Notes: a model not told the origin generated them from the sequence alone. A DNA stretch of 64,000 nucleotides from Magnetofaba australis IT-1 (GCF_002109495.1 NZ_LVJN01000004.1:1-64000); one strand, 5' to 3'; numbered from the stretch's first letter, positions 41,426 to 50,464 are shown. Numbers and translations: made by a program.

Positions 41426-42721
41426 GTGTGGGCACTATTCCAAAAACATGCTCCCCGCAGTCGCACATCGTTGACGCAAGATGCGCCCGCCACACCGTTG
41501 GAGGCTCTTCAAGAGCGGGCGGCGCGTTTGGGCGCTGCTGGCGCCGACTTAGCGCCCTTTTTGAAAGAGCAACAAGCGCTGCATCGCGTTTGGCGAGAAC
41601 CCCACCGGGAGATTGCTGTATTTGGTCTGCCTAATGTGGGGAAAAGCACGTTGATCCGCGCCTTCTGTCCAGGCGCATCCGTCCACTCTTCTCCTGTCTC
41701 AAGCGCAGAATACCGGATTGAGCGTCATATCTGGCGTATTCCAGAACTCGATGAAACGGTCTGCCTGGTGGATCTTCCCGGTGTGGCCCAAGTTGGCCGC
41801 GCCTGGGATGAAGTCGCCCGAGACCACGCGCTACGAGCCATCTGCGTGATCTATGTCTGCGCCAGTGACCTCACCGCAGAAGATGAAACTCAACTTAAGA
41901 AACTCATTGAGTTGAACAAACCCATGCTGGTGGCGTTCAACAAATCCGATCTCTACACACCGCAAGAGCGCCAGCAGATTGTGGCGAAACTGGGCGAAAT
42001 TATAGATCGCCTGACGGGTTTGGGGACGGCGCCGCTCCAGTTGGCCGTCGCCAACGTTGGCGGTTCGCGTGAAATCACCCGCGTTGACGCCTCCGGCAAT
42101 CATCATGGTGAAATTCAGCGCACCCCCCCCTATCTTGACGAAATTTGGCAAGGTTTGGCGCAGATCCTGAGTCTGGACGCCCAAACGTTGGCCCACTGGC
42201 GGCAGGCTGCGATTCTCACCAACGCCGAGGAGAAACTGGACCTGGCGCAGCAAGATCTACTGGAGAGGCGCATTGAACAGTGCGTTCACACCCATGTTAT
42301 TGCATTGATTCATCATGTCCTGGCGGAACCGCAGGAGTTCTTGGCGTTCGCTTTTCCGCAAATGGCGGCGGGGCAACTTCTGGAGGAGTTGGTGACGATC
42401 ATGCAAATACCGTTGATCTCCAAACGCCGCAGACAGGCCCTGCTTACGCACATCGCACAGAGCGCCCCAGCGTGGATAACGATTTTGGCCGAGCGCGCCG
42501 CCAGCGCTCTGGCGCAAAACACACAGATCGCGCTCAGTGGGCGGCGGGGGGCCGTCCTGGCGCTGTCCCAAGGCCTTGCCTTGATCTGTTTTGCCAACGC
42601 TTGGCGCGCTTTGAATGCAAATGCGCCGGAGCTGGATGCCGGGCAAATCGAAGCTCAATGCTACAACTCGGCAGCAAACTATCCACAAACGGAGATAGAG
42701 AATCTGCTCAAAATGCTCTAA
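41426..42721 (+). CDS. Era/FeoB-type small GTPase with C-terminal helical region
   Basis: 431 aa starting at a GTG just after the CZB gene. The G domain has G1 GLPNVGKST, G3 DLPG, and G4 NKSD, within about residues 65-200, in TRAFAC style. The C-terminal 230 residues are helical and partly hydrophobic (ALAQNTQIALSG, AVLALSQGLALICFAN), which suggests membrane association. The partner process is unknown. The G domain resembles the FeoB G domain, but there is no transporter part. Third gene of the AGCS-CZB-GTPase operon. Confidence 0.78.
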   Translation: MWALFQKHAPRSRTSLTQDAPATPLEALQERAARLGAAGADLAPFLKEQQALHRVWREPHREIAVFGLPNVGKSTLIRAFCPGASVHSSPVSSAEYRIERHIWRIPELDETVCLVDLPGVAQVGRAWDEVARDHALRAICVIYVCASDLTAEDETQLKKLIELNKPMLVAFNKSDLYTPQERQQIVAKLGEIIDRLTGLGTAPLQLAVANVGGSREITRVDASGNHHGEIQRTPPYLDEIWQGLAQILSLDAQTLAHWRQAAILTNAEEKLDLAQQDLLERRIEQCVHTHVIALIHHVLAEPQEFLAFAFPQMAAGQLLEELVTIMQIPLISKRRRQALLTHIAQSAPAWITILAERAASALAQNTQIALSGRRGAVLALSQGLALICFANAWRALNANAPELDAGQIEAQCYNSAANYPQTEIENLLKML

Positions 42722-42801
42722 ACTGGCCTACGGGCACGCAAGGCGCCGTATTTTAGGCCATTACCAACCAGAGGGACCAAATGGCGAGAGGAGCATGAGA
42801 G

Positions 42802-43302
42802 ATGTTCGCCTGGAAAACTGAATTCGCTGTAAATATTCCAGCTATCGATCGAGATCATAAGAATTTGGTCAAGATTCTTAGCCAAATTGGACTCCTGGAT
42901 GCTGCCCAACCCGACTTTTTCCCCCAACTGCTCGAGCAGGCCAAAAGGCTCATCGCCTACACAGTTTGGCACTTTGAGAGGGAAGAGGCGTTTATGGGGC
43001 GATACGGCTATACGGGGTTGCGCGACCATAAAGCCATGCATGAAGCGTTTAACAGGGGCTGCTTGCAGCTTTTTCGCGAAATGATGGCGATGGAAAATGA
43101 TCCCAACCAACATCAGGCTGCGCGCATTCTGCTTGGTGAGACGGTATCTGACTGGTTAAAGGCACATATTTTGGTTGAAGATCGTGCGTTTGCCGACTTC
43201 TATCATGGTAAAACGCCTGTGCCCACCCATCCACCGGCGTCCCAACCAAGCGCATCAGCAGCCATGCCAGACCTGCCACTGGGCTTGCCGCGCATCTGTT
43301 AA
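42802..43302 (+). CDS. Bacteriohemerythrin, 166 aa
   Basis: A four-helix hemerythrin with the diiron ligand pattern: IPAIDRDHKNL, HFEREEAFM, then H-AMHEAF and a late HILVEDRAF. It probably binds oxygen, or senses iron or oxygen. A Pro-rich tail follows the domain. It is one of three hemerythrin genes within 3 kb. Magnetotactic bacteria are rich in hemerythrins, and the position in a mineralisation locus fits oxygen buffering or sensing; that role is inferred. Confidence 0.88.
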   Translation: MFAWKTEFAVNIPAIDRDHKNLVKILSQIGLLDAAQPDFFPQLLEQAKRLIAYTVWHFEREEAFMGRYGYTGLRDHKAMHEAFNRGCLQLFREMMAMENDPNQHQAARILLGETVSDWLKAHILVEDRAFADFYHGKTPVPTHPPASQPSASAAMPDLPLGLPRIC

Positions 43303-43379
43303 TTTACTTGTCAAAGTTCGATGCATAACGCATGTTAAAGTAGTTTCCTAACCTCTCAAAATCCATAGGTAACCGTCAC

Positions 43380-43700
43380 ATGTCACAGCTTGTCGCCGCC
43401 AGGCCATCTTTGGGCGTTAAGGCGCTCACCCTGCTGAGCTACATCAGCTCCCTGTGTCTGATTCCCCTGATCTTCATGCGGGACAACCCCTATGCTTATT
43501 TCCATGCTCGGCAAGGGTTTGTGCTCTTTATCATCCAGGTGGTTGGCGCTTTTGTCACCATCATTCCCGCTGTGGGGCAGTTGGTTTATGGGGTGGTGCT
43601 GTGGCTGGTAATCCTCTTCTCCTTGGCGGGTGTAGTTGCTGTGCTATTTGGTCGCGCTTGGCGCCTGCCGCTGGTGTATGATCTGGCCCGTCGGATTTGA
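43380..43700 (+). CDS. mmsF: MmsF/MamF-like magnetosome membrane protein, copy 3
   Basis: 106 aa with three hydrophobic helices and the family core YAYFHARQGFVLFI, preceded by LLSYISSLCLIPLIF and followed by GRAWRLPLVYD. It is as close to MmsF as the copy at 38519; which is orthologous is not decidable by eye. It stands between two hemerythrin-type genes on the plus strand. Confidence 0.85.
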   Translation: MSQLVAARPSLGVKALTLLSYISSLCLIPLIFMRDNPYAYFHARQGFVLFIIQVVGAFVTIIPAVGQLVYGVVLWLVILFSLAGVVAVLFGRAWRLPLVYDLARRI

Positions 43701-43845
43701 TGCATTGTTACAAACTACACTCCCTGTGGGATTGATGAAAAAGACTACGCGTCGTTGTAACATAACTCCGGCTGCGTATTTTCACTCTTTCAGGGAGACA
43801 TCCTGTCCTTTGACGTGATGAATACCGCTTATCAAGAGACCTCTT

Positions 43846-44136
43846 ATGTTAAGTTTACAATCAGATGGTCAGACCTTAAAGATAGATATCAACAGGAGTA
43901 TGACGCTTTCGGAATTCTCCAAGTGTGAGAAGCAACTGAAAGAGCATACTGATGTCGAAACTGTACTGGTTTCTCTGAGTCTAAATGTGGGGCTGGACAG
44001 CACCATAATTGGCTTGTTATTGGTCATTTATGAGATTTTCAAGTCCGCCAAGCTGCTCTCTGTTGAACTGAGTAGCCCGGAACAGCTACATGTACTGAAA
44101 ATGGCGCAGTTAGATACACTATTTGAATTGAAATAA
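43846..44136 (+). CDS. STAS-domain (anti-sigma antagonist-like) protein, 96 aa
   Basis: A single STAS fold: beta strand QTLKIDINRSMTLSEF, strand VETVLVSLSLNVGL, then DSTIIGLLLVIYEIFKSAKLLSVEL, and LKMAQLDTLFEL at the end. The DST-IG stretch matches the DSSGLG loop whose Ser is phosphorylated in SpoIIAA-type proteins. No anti-sigma kinase gene is in the window. It precedes a hemerythrin gene by 54 bases and may share its transcript. Confidence 0.75.
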   Translation: MLSLQSDGQTLKIDINRSMTLSEFSKCEKQLKEHTDVETVLVSLSLNVGLDSTIIGLLLVIYEIFKSAKLLSVELSSPEQLHVLKMAQLDTLFELK

Positions 44137-44190
44137 ACTCAGGTTACTTCTATATAATTACGCGTTCTCTGAGAAAAGCGACTCTATCTT

Positions 44191-44631
44191 TTGCAGGAGA
44201 CTAGTAGCATGGTTCACACACCTCTGAGCAATTCCATTCCAGCGCGCATCGTGCTGGATATTGATGTCATTGATCTACAGCACGCTGTTCTGTTCGATCT
44301 TATTGAACTGATGCAGGAGGGCGAGAGTGATGTTGAGATGTGCATTAATACGCTAGGGCGCTACACGGCCATGCACTTCAAGTTTGAAGAGTCGCTGATG
44401 CGCAGCGAGCGCTATGTTGAGCACCCGCAGCACCTGGAGATGCACCAGGAGTTTGAGGCGCGCTCCGTCCAGTTCAAACAGGAGTTACAGCAGGCGCAGT
44501 CCCCGGAAGCACGCGCAACCCTCCTCAATGAAGTCCTGGTTTTCGTCCGTGATTGGCTCATTAAGCACATCGATAAAGTGGACCGGCATCTCTTTTCCGA
44601 TAAAAACCTCTATACCCTACCGAGCGAATAA
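44191..44631 (+). CDS. Bacteriohemerythrin, 146 aa
   Basis: Diiron ligands in order: DLQHAVLFDLIE, HFKFEESLM, HLEMHQEF and a final LIKHIDKVDRH. The length and spacing match single-domain bacterial hemerythrins. It lies after the STAS gene and before a probable terminator at 44638-44667, facing the convergent hemerythrin-like gene. Confidence 0.88.
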   Translation: MQETSSMVHTPLSNSIPARIVLDIDVIDLQHAVLFDLIELMQEGESDVEMCINTLGRYTAMHFKFEESLMRSERYVEHPQHLEMHQEFEARSVQFKQELQQAQSPEARATLLNEVLVFVRDWLIKHIDKVDRHLFSDKNLYTLPSE

Positions 44632-44637
44632 CGACGC

Positions 44638-44667
44638 AAGGGGCGCTCCCCTTAATCGCGCCCTTTT
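44638..44667 (+). terminator. Probable terminator after the hemerythrin gene
   Basis: Two overlapping short hairpins: AAGGGG with CCCCTT (4-base loop) and GGGCGC with GCGCCC (44641-44663), the latter followed by TTTT. It lies just past the stop at 44631 and overlaps the end of the convergent gene. Confidence 0.45.
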
Positions 44668-45581
44668 GTCGCCAAGCTTGCATACATTTTATCGTAGCGA
44701 ACAATATGATCAAACAGCCACTTTTTGAAACGGGGCGCGTGGGTTTTCAATCTGCTTAACACCTCTTCGCGCTGGCCACGCAACTCAATGCGGAACGCCA
44801 GCACCTCCGATGTCATCTCTTCGTGCCGTTTAGCGTGATCCGCCAAAGCCGAATAGCCCTGGTGGCGCATCCATGACTCCTCCTGTTGAAAATGCTCTTT
44901 GGTATAGAGAAGCAACTCGTTAGCGGCCATCTGCGCCGTTTCCAGATTGCCCTCAGACTCCGCCAATAGGATCAGATTGATGACGGCCAACAGCTTGCGA
45001 TGCGCCGCATCGAACTCCTCCACACCAACCGAGTAGGCGGTCTGGTTCCAAGTCAGGAGACTTACTGGGGCGACGGTTGTTTGCGGCGCAGAGAGATCTG
45101 GAAGCGCTGTATCCGCTTCCGCCTGTGCGCGGCGCTCTATACCAAACAACCGCTTGCGTGGCAACAAGTCACTCTGCTCGATAGGTTGGGCGACGGCGGA
45201 AAGACGCAGACGCGGCTCCTTCATGGCGCCTCGCGTGATCGATGCATTGGCCTCTTGCAGGATCGCTTCTAGCTCCCTGACCACGCCGTTGCGTCCAAAC
45301 ACGCGCTCCATTTGCGGACGACTCTCATCCACATAGTGAGTCCACAGCGCTGAGTTAAACGCATGACCGATAAATTTCTGAAACGAGCGGCGATCCTCCA
45401 GGGCATACACCAACCCATCCAGGGAGAGCCCATACCACGACTCCAGCGCCATCAAACGCAGATCAATCACCCGAAAGAGCGGCGTCTCCTCGGTAAGTTT
45501 CTCTTTAAGAGTTGCGAGTAATTCATTCCAATCCACCAGTTTATTAACGCTTACAAGGGGATCGATTTCGACTGCGGCCAT
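44652..45581 (-). CDS. Two-part protein with C-terminal hemerythrin domain, 309 aa
   Basis: The C-terminal ~140 residues are a hemerythrin domain: VEEFDAAHRKLL, HFQQEESWM, HAKRHEEM and LFDHIVRYDKMY. The N-terminal ~150 residues (LATLKEKLTEETPLFRVIDLRLMALESWYGLSL) form a helical domain I do not recognise. No membrane segment is seen. The domain joins hemerythrin to an input or output module, so a sensor role is possible. Confidence 0.82.
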   Translation of the reverse strand: MAAVEIDPLVSVNKLVDWNELLATLKEKLTEETPLFRVIDLRLMALESWYGLSLDGLVYALEDRRSFQKFIGHAFNSALWTHYVDESRPQMERVFGRNGVVRELEAILQEANASITRGAMKEPRLRLSAVAQPIEQSDLLPRKRLFGIERRAQAEADTALPDLSAPQTTVAPVSLLTWNQTAYSVGVEEFDAAHRKLLAVINLILLAESEGNLETAQMAANELLLYTKEHFQQEESWMRHQGYSALADHAKRHEEMTSEVLAFRIELRGQREEVLSRLKTHAPRFKKWLFDHIVRYDKMYASLATKGRD

Positions 45582-45679
45582 AGCGGCGCTCCTGCGAATG
45601 TCACGAATTGAGATCCCTACAAGTATTATATGTTAAGGAGTGGAAAAGAAACAGTATTCTCGCCCTCATGAAGATCCTG

Positions 45680-45895
45680 CTATCTCGTTGACGTCAAAGG
45701 TTTGCGCAGAGAGTCGAAATCAGGGCAGTGGCCACGCCCGGCGGTGAAGAGTTCCAGCGCCTCACACCAGCCTGTATCGGCGCGCACGGAGCCCCAAGCC
45801 GAGGAGAGGGCGGCCAATCCAGGCGCAAACGCTTCAAGCGCCTGTGGATCGCTCACAAAGCGCCGACAGTTGACGCAATACGGCTGCGCCGTCAT
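45680..45895 (-). CDS. Small cysteine-containing protein coupled to the MamI-YeiH gene
   Basis: 71 aa from the ATG at 45895, which overlaps the YeiH-like stop (ATGA). It contains CVNC near the N-terminus and Cys at about residues 44 and 57, a possible four-Cys metal site. There is no signal peptide or membrane segment. I recognise no family. The tight coupling suggests a small partner for the transporter. Confidence 0.55.
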   Translation of the reverse strand: MTAQPYCVNCRRFVSDPQALEAFAPGLAALSSAWGSVRADTGWCEALELFTAGRGHCPDFDSLRKPLTSTR

Positions 45896-47427
45896 AGCTG
45901 CGCCCAATAGTCGCCAAAGATGTGTACGGAGAAGAGATAGCCCAGCAACACGTTGACCGCCACCCCCAGGGAGAAGGCGGCCACCGCGCCGCCGCCCACC
46001 TGGCTGAGCTCGCGGAAACGGGTATTCAGGCCAATGGAGAGGAAACAGAAGATAAACGCCCAGCCGCGCAGAGCGCCCAAAGGCTGGAGCAGATGGGGTT
46101 TGACCTCATTGGCCAGACCTTTGTCATCAAAACCCAACGTCGAGAGGGTAACCAGAATTGAAGCGGCAAAGAACCCGAGCACGAACTTGGGAAAGCGGCG
46201 CCAGATTTCACCCCGGTCCAGGGCCGCGCCAGGCTGTTGCCCACCCTGCCACACCGTCACTGCCACATAAGCCCACACCAACGACCACAAGCCAATCCAG
46301 ATGTCACGGCCAATCACCTTCATCAAGGTGAACGCCTTGATGGCTGGCTCCTCGTTACCGGCCATTTTGCCCACCGCACTGGCGGCGGCGAAACCAGCGG
46401 CGTCAGCGAACTCCGAAGCGCCGATCCAGGCCCCCGCTACACCGGGGTGCAGATTAAGCGCCTGGGCGGCAATGGGCAGCGCAATGATCATCACCAGAGC
46501 CCACACCACCACCAAGGAGATGGTGGCGTAGATATGCTCCTTGCGCGCCCCAACCGCCGCCGCAATCGCCATACTCCCGGAGACGCCGCATACCGACCCA
46601 CCCACGCTGAGCACCGCGGCAAAACGACGATCCAGCGCAAACACCCGCGTGGCCAGATAGTAGATGGTCAAACAGGTGACCACGGCAATGATGGTGGCCT
46701 GAACAATGGCCACGCCGCCAGCGCTGACAATCAGAGAAACCGGGAAGGTCGCCCCCAACAGCACAATGCCGAATTTGACATAGTACTCCACCCGCATGGC
46801 GCTCATCAGCCACTCGGGCAATTTGATGGTGTTGGCCAGAATCAACCCCACCACCAGCGCCACCAGCGGCGCCTCCAAATTAAACTGCGCCGCATGCTCC
46901 CAGCCACTGACGGCGAAGATGGCCAGGGAGAGACCGTAGAGCGCCGTGAAACCCCGCAGGAACTGTCCCAGCGGGATCCCCATGGCGTGACATGAGAAGC
47001 CAAACAGTGTGGCAAAAGTGAGGAATTGCGCCAGATATTGCGTTTGATTCTGCTGGAAATGGGCGCTCAACTGATCCAGCGAAGCCCATTTTAATCCTCC
47101 AGGGTTGACAGACAGGTCATGGATCAACTGGGCGCCGCCGAAAAAAGAGCCCAAGGCGACCAGCACCACCGTCATGCCCAACCAAACCGCCCACCAATCT
47201 TCAGTAATCAGAACAGCGCCTTCGCGCTCGCCCTGATGCGATCGGCGCAGGCGCGCTAAGCCGCTGCTCAGCGCCAGCCACCCCATACCCAACGCCATCA
47301 GCGGCAACGCCCCGCGCAGTGTCTCGCCCACCGACCACCACCATGCGACCAGCAATCCGATGCCGGTAATCAGTGTGGCTATGGCGATCAGCAGGGTATT
47401 CACCGCGCTCTCTCCCAAACCCTTCAT
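45892..47427 (-). CDS. MamI-like domain fused to a YeiH/UPF0324 transporter
   Basis: 511 aa. Residues ~10-65 (LLIAIATLITGIGLLVAWWW, SVGETLRGALPLM, ALGMGWLALSSGLARLRRS) match MamI of this window in helix positions and in the WWSV-E-LRG turn. After a short linker, residues ~140-511 are a full YeiH/UPF0324 core, with ALVVGLILANTIKLPEW, KFGIVLLGATFPVSL, SVCGVSGSMAIAAAVGARKEH, EFADAAGFAAASAVG and FCFLSIGLNTRF. YeiH-type proteins are putative exporters, often annotated as sulfate exporters. A GTG at 47403 with GGGAGAG upstream is an alternative start. Confidence 0.82.
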   Translation of the reverse strand: MKGLGESAVNTLLIAIATLITGIGLLVAWWWSVGETLRGALPLMALGMGWLALSSGLARLRRSHQGEREGAVLITEDWWAVWLGMTVVLVALGSFFGGAQLIHDLSVNPGGLKWASLDQLSAHFQQNQTQYLAQFLTFATLFGFSCHAMGIPLGQFLRGFTALYGLSLAIFAVSGWEHAAQFNLEAPLVALVVGLILANTIKLPEWLMSAMRVEYYVKFGIVLLGATFPVSLIVSAGGVAIVQATIIAVVTCLTIYYLATRVFALDRRFAAVLSVGGSVCGVSGSMAIAAAVGARKEHIYATISLVVVWALVMIIALPIAAQALNLHPGVAGAWIGASEFADAAGFAAASAVGKMAGNEEPAIKAFTLMKVIGRDIWIGLWSLVWAYVAVTVWQGGQQPGAALDRGEIWRRFPKFVLGFFAASILVTLSTLGFDDKGLANEVKPHLLQPLGALRGWAFIFCFLSIGLNTRFRELSQVGGGAVAAFSLGVAVNVLLGYLFSVHIFGDYWAQL

Positions 47428-47494
47428 GATTTCAACGTTAAGTAGCTCAGCATAACGTTTCGCCAGGATAAGCGGCTATGGCAGTGATGCGCCG

Positions 47495-49456
47495 TTACGC
47501 CAAATCATCAACCAACGCGTCCTGTTTAGCGGGTTGATGAGGCGCTGAACGCTTGCGTCCAGGTCGGGGTCCAGAGGCGCCGTCATGTCGTTTTTTCCAA
47601 TACTGCCGCCCGCGGTACCCCAACAGCAGCGCCACCAGTAGCGCATACACATACGGCTCGCCATTCTCATGGGTGGCCGCAAAGATAAAGTGCAACGCCA
47701 CCAAGGCGGTCAGAATGTAGTTGAGCTTGTGCAACTGTTTCCAGCGCTTGCCGCCCATCTTTCGCACCACCTGCTTAAACGAGGTGGCGGCCAGCGCGCA
47801 CAGAAGAACAAAGGCCGCCACTCCCAGCAGAATGAACTCACGCTTGACGATGTCATCGACCATTTCGCCCCATTTGAACACCCACTCCAGCCAGACGTAG
47901 GTAAGCACATGCAGCAGGGCGTAGAAGAAGGCGTATAGACCCACCATGCGGCCATATTGCGCCAGGGTTTTCACACCGGTGATCTCATAGATGGGCCGCA
48001 GTGACAGAGAGATCAACAGAAAATTAAAGGCCCAGTCGCCCAGGTAGCGATTGATAAAACCCACCGGCATCTGACCCAATGAGCTGCCCGGGGCGTAACC
48101 GCTGAGCAAAACGCGTCCCACCAGCCACGCCAGCGGCAGAAGCGAAAAGAGAAATATCAGAGGTTTAAGGTTCAGTTGGCGACGCTTTTTAGGCAGCGTG
48201 TGCTCACTGTTCTCATCCATGCCAGTGCGCATCAGATAGACCGCATAGAGCATGATTAGAAGATTGCCTGTACCCATGAGAATAAACGGCGAGCGCGGCC
48301 CCACCGCATCGAAATAGTAGCCCCCACTCTGCACCAGCAGCACCAATCCCATGCCGCCGACCAGATAGAAGATTCCCTGCACCGCGCCCAGAATATCGGG
48401 CGGCGCCAACTCAGCAGCCAGCACTTTGGGCGCAGTCAAGCACCCCCCCTGCCCCACCCCGATGAGCAGCAAGGGAATCACCATCATCCAATCAAATGGG
48501 TTAACCACAAAACCCATAGCGATGAAGCCCGCCCCAGCCAGCGAAACACTGGCGCCAATGGCGGAAATCCGGCTGCGCTGCTGCATAAAACGGCGCCACA
48601 GCGGCATGGAGAGAATCACAACCAAGCCCAGAAAACCCACCGCCAACGCCGCATGGGCCACCGCATAATCGCGCCCCTGATCCACCACGTCGGCAAAGTT
48701 GATCGTCCACAAGGAGAGAAACAGACTGATGACAATCAGATCCGCGCGCGCGTAGAAACTGGCGGCAAAGCACAACTGCATGCGCGGGTCGCCGCTGACC
48801 AGCTCCCACACCCGATCCATGGGGCGATCCAGCTCCTCATGCCCGCTGGTGATCTCACGCAGACGCCGCCAAGCGAGCCAGGCTCCCGCCAAGCCCACGC
48901 CCACGGGAATCAACATCACCGTGAGCACGCCGCCGATATCGTGGGGAATTTGCAAAATGATGGCGTAGATCACCCCACCGCCGAGCGCCATCATCAGCAT
49001 GATGTTGATGATGGCGCCGGCGCGCCGCTCATGGGAGGCGGCGTCGCCCATCAGGGTGGCAAGCTGCGACTGTGCGGCGTTGGCGCCCAAGGAGGAGAGG
49101 ATGCGCGCCAGATAGAAGACACTCAAGCCGCCCAGGCCCAACGCCCCGCCAATTTGCAGTGAGAACGGCGCCAGCAGGGCGCCAATGGTCAACAGCGCAA
49201 AGCCGCCCATGACAAACCACTTGCGCCCCAAGGTGTGGCGCGTCGCGCCCAGATAGGCGATAACAAACAGGCTGACAATCTCCGCCACCACAGTCAAATT
49301 GGCGTTGATAGTGCCCGATTTTTCAAATGGAATTTTGAGCACATCGTCCAAGAACAGCGGTTGCAAACCGACGATGATGGCGATGGCCAGCGCCGCCAAG
49401 GCCGAGAGCAGATAGATCTCATTCCAAGGCGGTTCACGATGGAGGCAGTGGGGCAC
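47495..49456 (-). CDS. mamZ: MamZ, MFS transporter fused to ferric-reductase-like (YedZ) domain
   Basis: 653 aa from the GTG at 49456, close to the usual ~655; the longer frame overlaps mamX by 41 bases. The N-terminal ~420 residues form an MFS domain related to MamH (IIVGLQPLFLDDVL). The C-terminal ~200 residues are a YedZ-like ferric-reductase membrane domain with His-containing helices (FFYALLHVLTYVWLEW, LHKLNYILTALVALHFIFA). MamZ is thought to move iron and change its redox state with MamX and MamH. The run of GAG codons at the end of mamX serves as its ribosome site. Confidence 0.93.
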   Translation of the reverse strand: MPHCLHREPPWNEIYLLSALAALAIAIIVGLQPLFLDDVLKIPFEKSGTINANLTVVAEIVSLFVIAYLGATRHTLGRKWFVMGGFALLTIGALLAPFSLQIGGALGLGGLSVFYLARILSSLGANAAQSQLATLMGDAASHERRAGAIINIMLMMALGGGVIYAIILQIPHDIGGVLTVMLIPVGVGLAGAWLAWRRLREITSGHEELDRPMDRVWELVSGDPRMQLCFAASFYARADLIVISLFLSLWTINFADVVDQGRDYAVAHAALAVGFLGLVVILSMPLWRRFMQQRSRISAIGASVSLAGAGFIAMGFVVNPFDWMMVIPLLLIGVGQGGCLTAPKVLAAELAPPDILGAVQGIFYLVGGMGLVLLVQSGGYYFDAVGPRSPFILMGTGNLLIMLYAVYLMRTGMDENSEHTLPKKRRQLNLKPLIFLFSLLPLAWLVGRVLLSGYAPGSSLGQMPVGFINRYLGDWAFNFLLISLSLRPIYEITGVKTLAQYGRMVGLYAFFYALLHVLTYVWLEWVFKWGEMVDDIVKREFILLGVAAFVLLCALAATSFKQVVRKMGGKRWKQLHKLNYILTALVALHFIFAATHENGEPYVYALLVALLLGYRGRQYWKKRHDGASGPRPGRKRSAPHQPAKQDALVDDLA

Positions 49457-49460
49457 GGCG

Positions 49461-50384
49461 CTACTCCTCCTCCTGGTGGAAACCGGGGTTCCAGAATCCA
49501 ATCATATGGTTGTCGCGCAACTGGCAATAGGCCCCATTGACTGAAAGGGTCGCCGCATAGAGCAACGCCTCACCTGCGCGCAGCGCCATGTCGCGATAGG
49601 CGGTTCCTTTGACATACATGCCCACGCCGACCGAGCACTGCTGTTGATTGAGGAACCAACCCGGGGCCACATTGACCCAACGCGGCGCATTCACGCCGTC
49701 ATGCACCAGAATGTGCAGATTCTCTCGTCCCGAGTTCGGCGTTTTGTCCACCTGTCGGATGACCTTGCCCTGGAAGCGCGTCAGCGTGAACTGCTCATGC
49801 CACTCCGGTCCGCGCATGTTGCGCGGCGTAGACTGGGGCAGCGGCGGGTGCGTCGTCAAAGCGATGGGCGTAGCCGCCAACGGCCAGCGCGCTGATCCGG
49901 CCAGCGCCACCGGGGCACCGGTGGGCGCCACCAGTTTATGACAACTGGAGCAGACCCGTTTTTCCCGTCCGTCGGTGTGTGGCGCTGGCGCGCCACGCGC
50001 GATGGGCGGCGGCGGAATCTTCGCCGAAGCGCGTTTAGGCGCGCTATTGCCGCCAATAATTTCGTGACAGTTGGCGCAGGCCATCTTATCCCGGCTGTCC
50101 TTATGGGGACTGGGCGTCCCCTGCGTGATAGGCGGTATGGGCGGCGGTCCGCCGCCCTGCCCCGGCCCAGCGGTCACCCGACCATTTTTGGCGATAATCT
50201 CATGGCAGCTCGAACAGACCATCTTCTCCCGGCCATCCCGATGCGGCGCGGGAACACCCGCCCCAACTGGCGGCGCCTTATCGTAGGCGTGATCATCCCA
50301 CGGATCATCATCGAACACCGCCAGCAGAAAAAACCCCAGACCAAAGACAATCCCCGACGCCATGATCCACTCAGCCATTTTCAT
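49461..50384 (-). CDS. mamX: MamX with three magnetochrome motifs and a MamS-like domain
   Basis: 307 aa. After an N-terminal membrane segment (IMASGIVFGLGFFLLAVF) come three magnetochrome units, CSSCH, CANCH and CSSCH, each in an APHxDGREK- or SPHKDSRDK-type context with a Gly/Pro linker. The last ~110 residues (FQGKVIRQVDKTPN, VAPGWFLNQQQC, LSVNGAYCQLRDN) are homologous to MamS. MamX is a c-type cytochrome needed for crystal growth and works with MamZ. The three haem sites exceed the one or two common in MamT, MamP and MamE. It follows the DUF2202 gene by 80 bases. Confidence 0.93.
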   Translation of the reverse strand: MKMAEWIMASGIVFGLGFFLLAVFDDDPWDDHAYDKAPPVGAGVPAPHRDGREKMVCSSCHEIIAKNGRVTAGPGQGGGPPPIPPITQGTPSPHKDSRDKMACANCHEIIGGNSAPKRASAKIPPPPIARGAPAPHTDGREKRVCSSCHKLVAPTGAPVALAGSARWPLAATPIALTTHPPLPQSTPRNMRGPEWHEQFTLTRFQGKVIRQVDKTPNSGRENLHILVHDGVNAPRWVNVAPGWFLNQQQCSVGVGMYVKGTAYRDMALRAGEALLYAATLSVNGAYCQLRDNHMIGFWNPGFHQEEE

Positions 50385-50464
50385 CGCGATGTCTCCACAT
50401 CCGAAAGGATGCGCCAGACGGTCAAGCTAGCGTCATATGGAAGTGAGTTCACGCGCACACAGGC

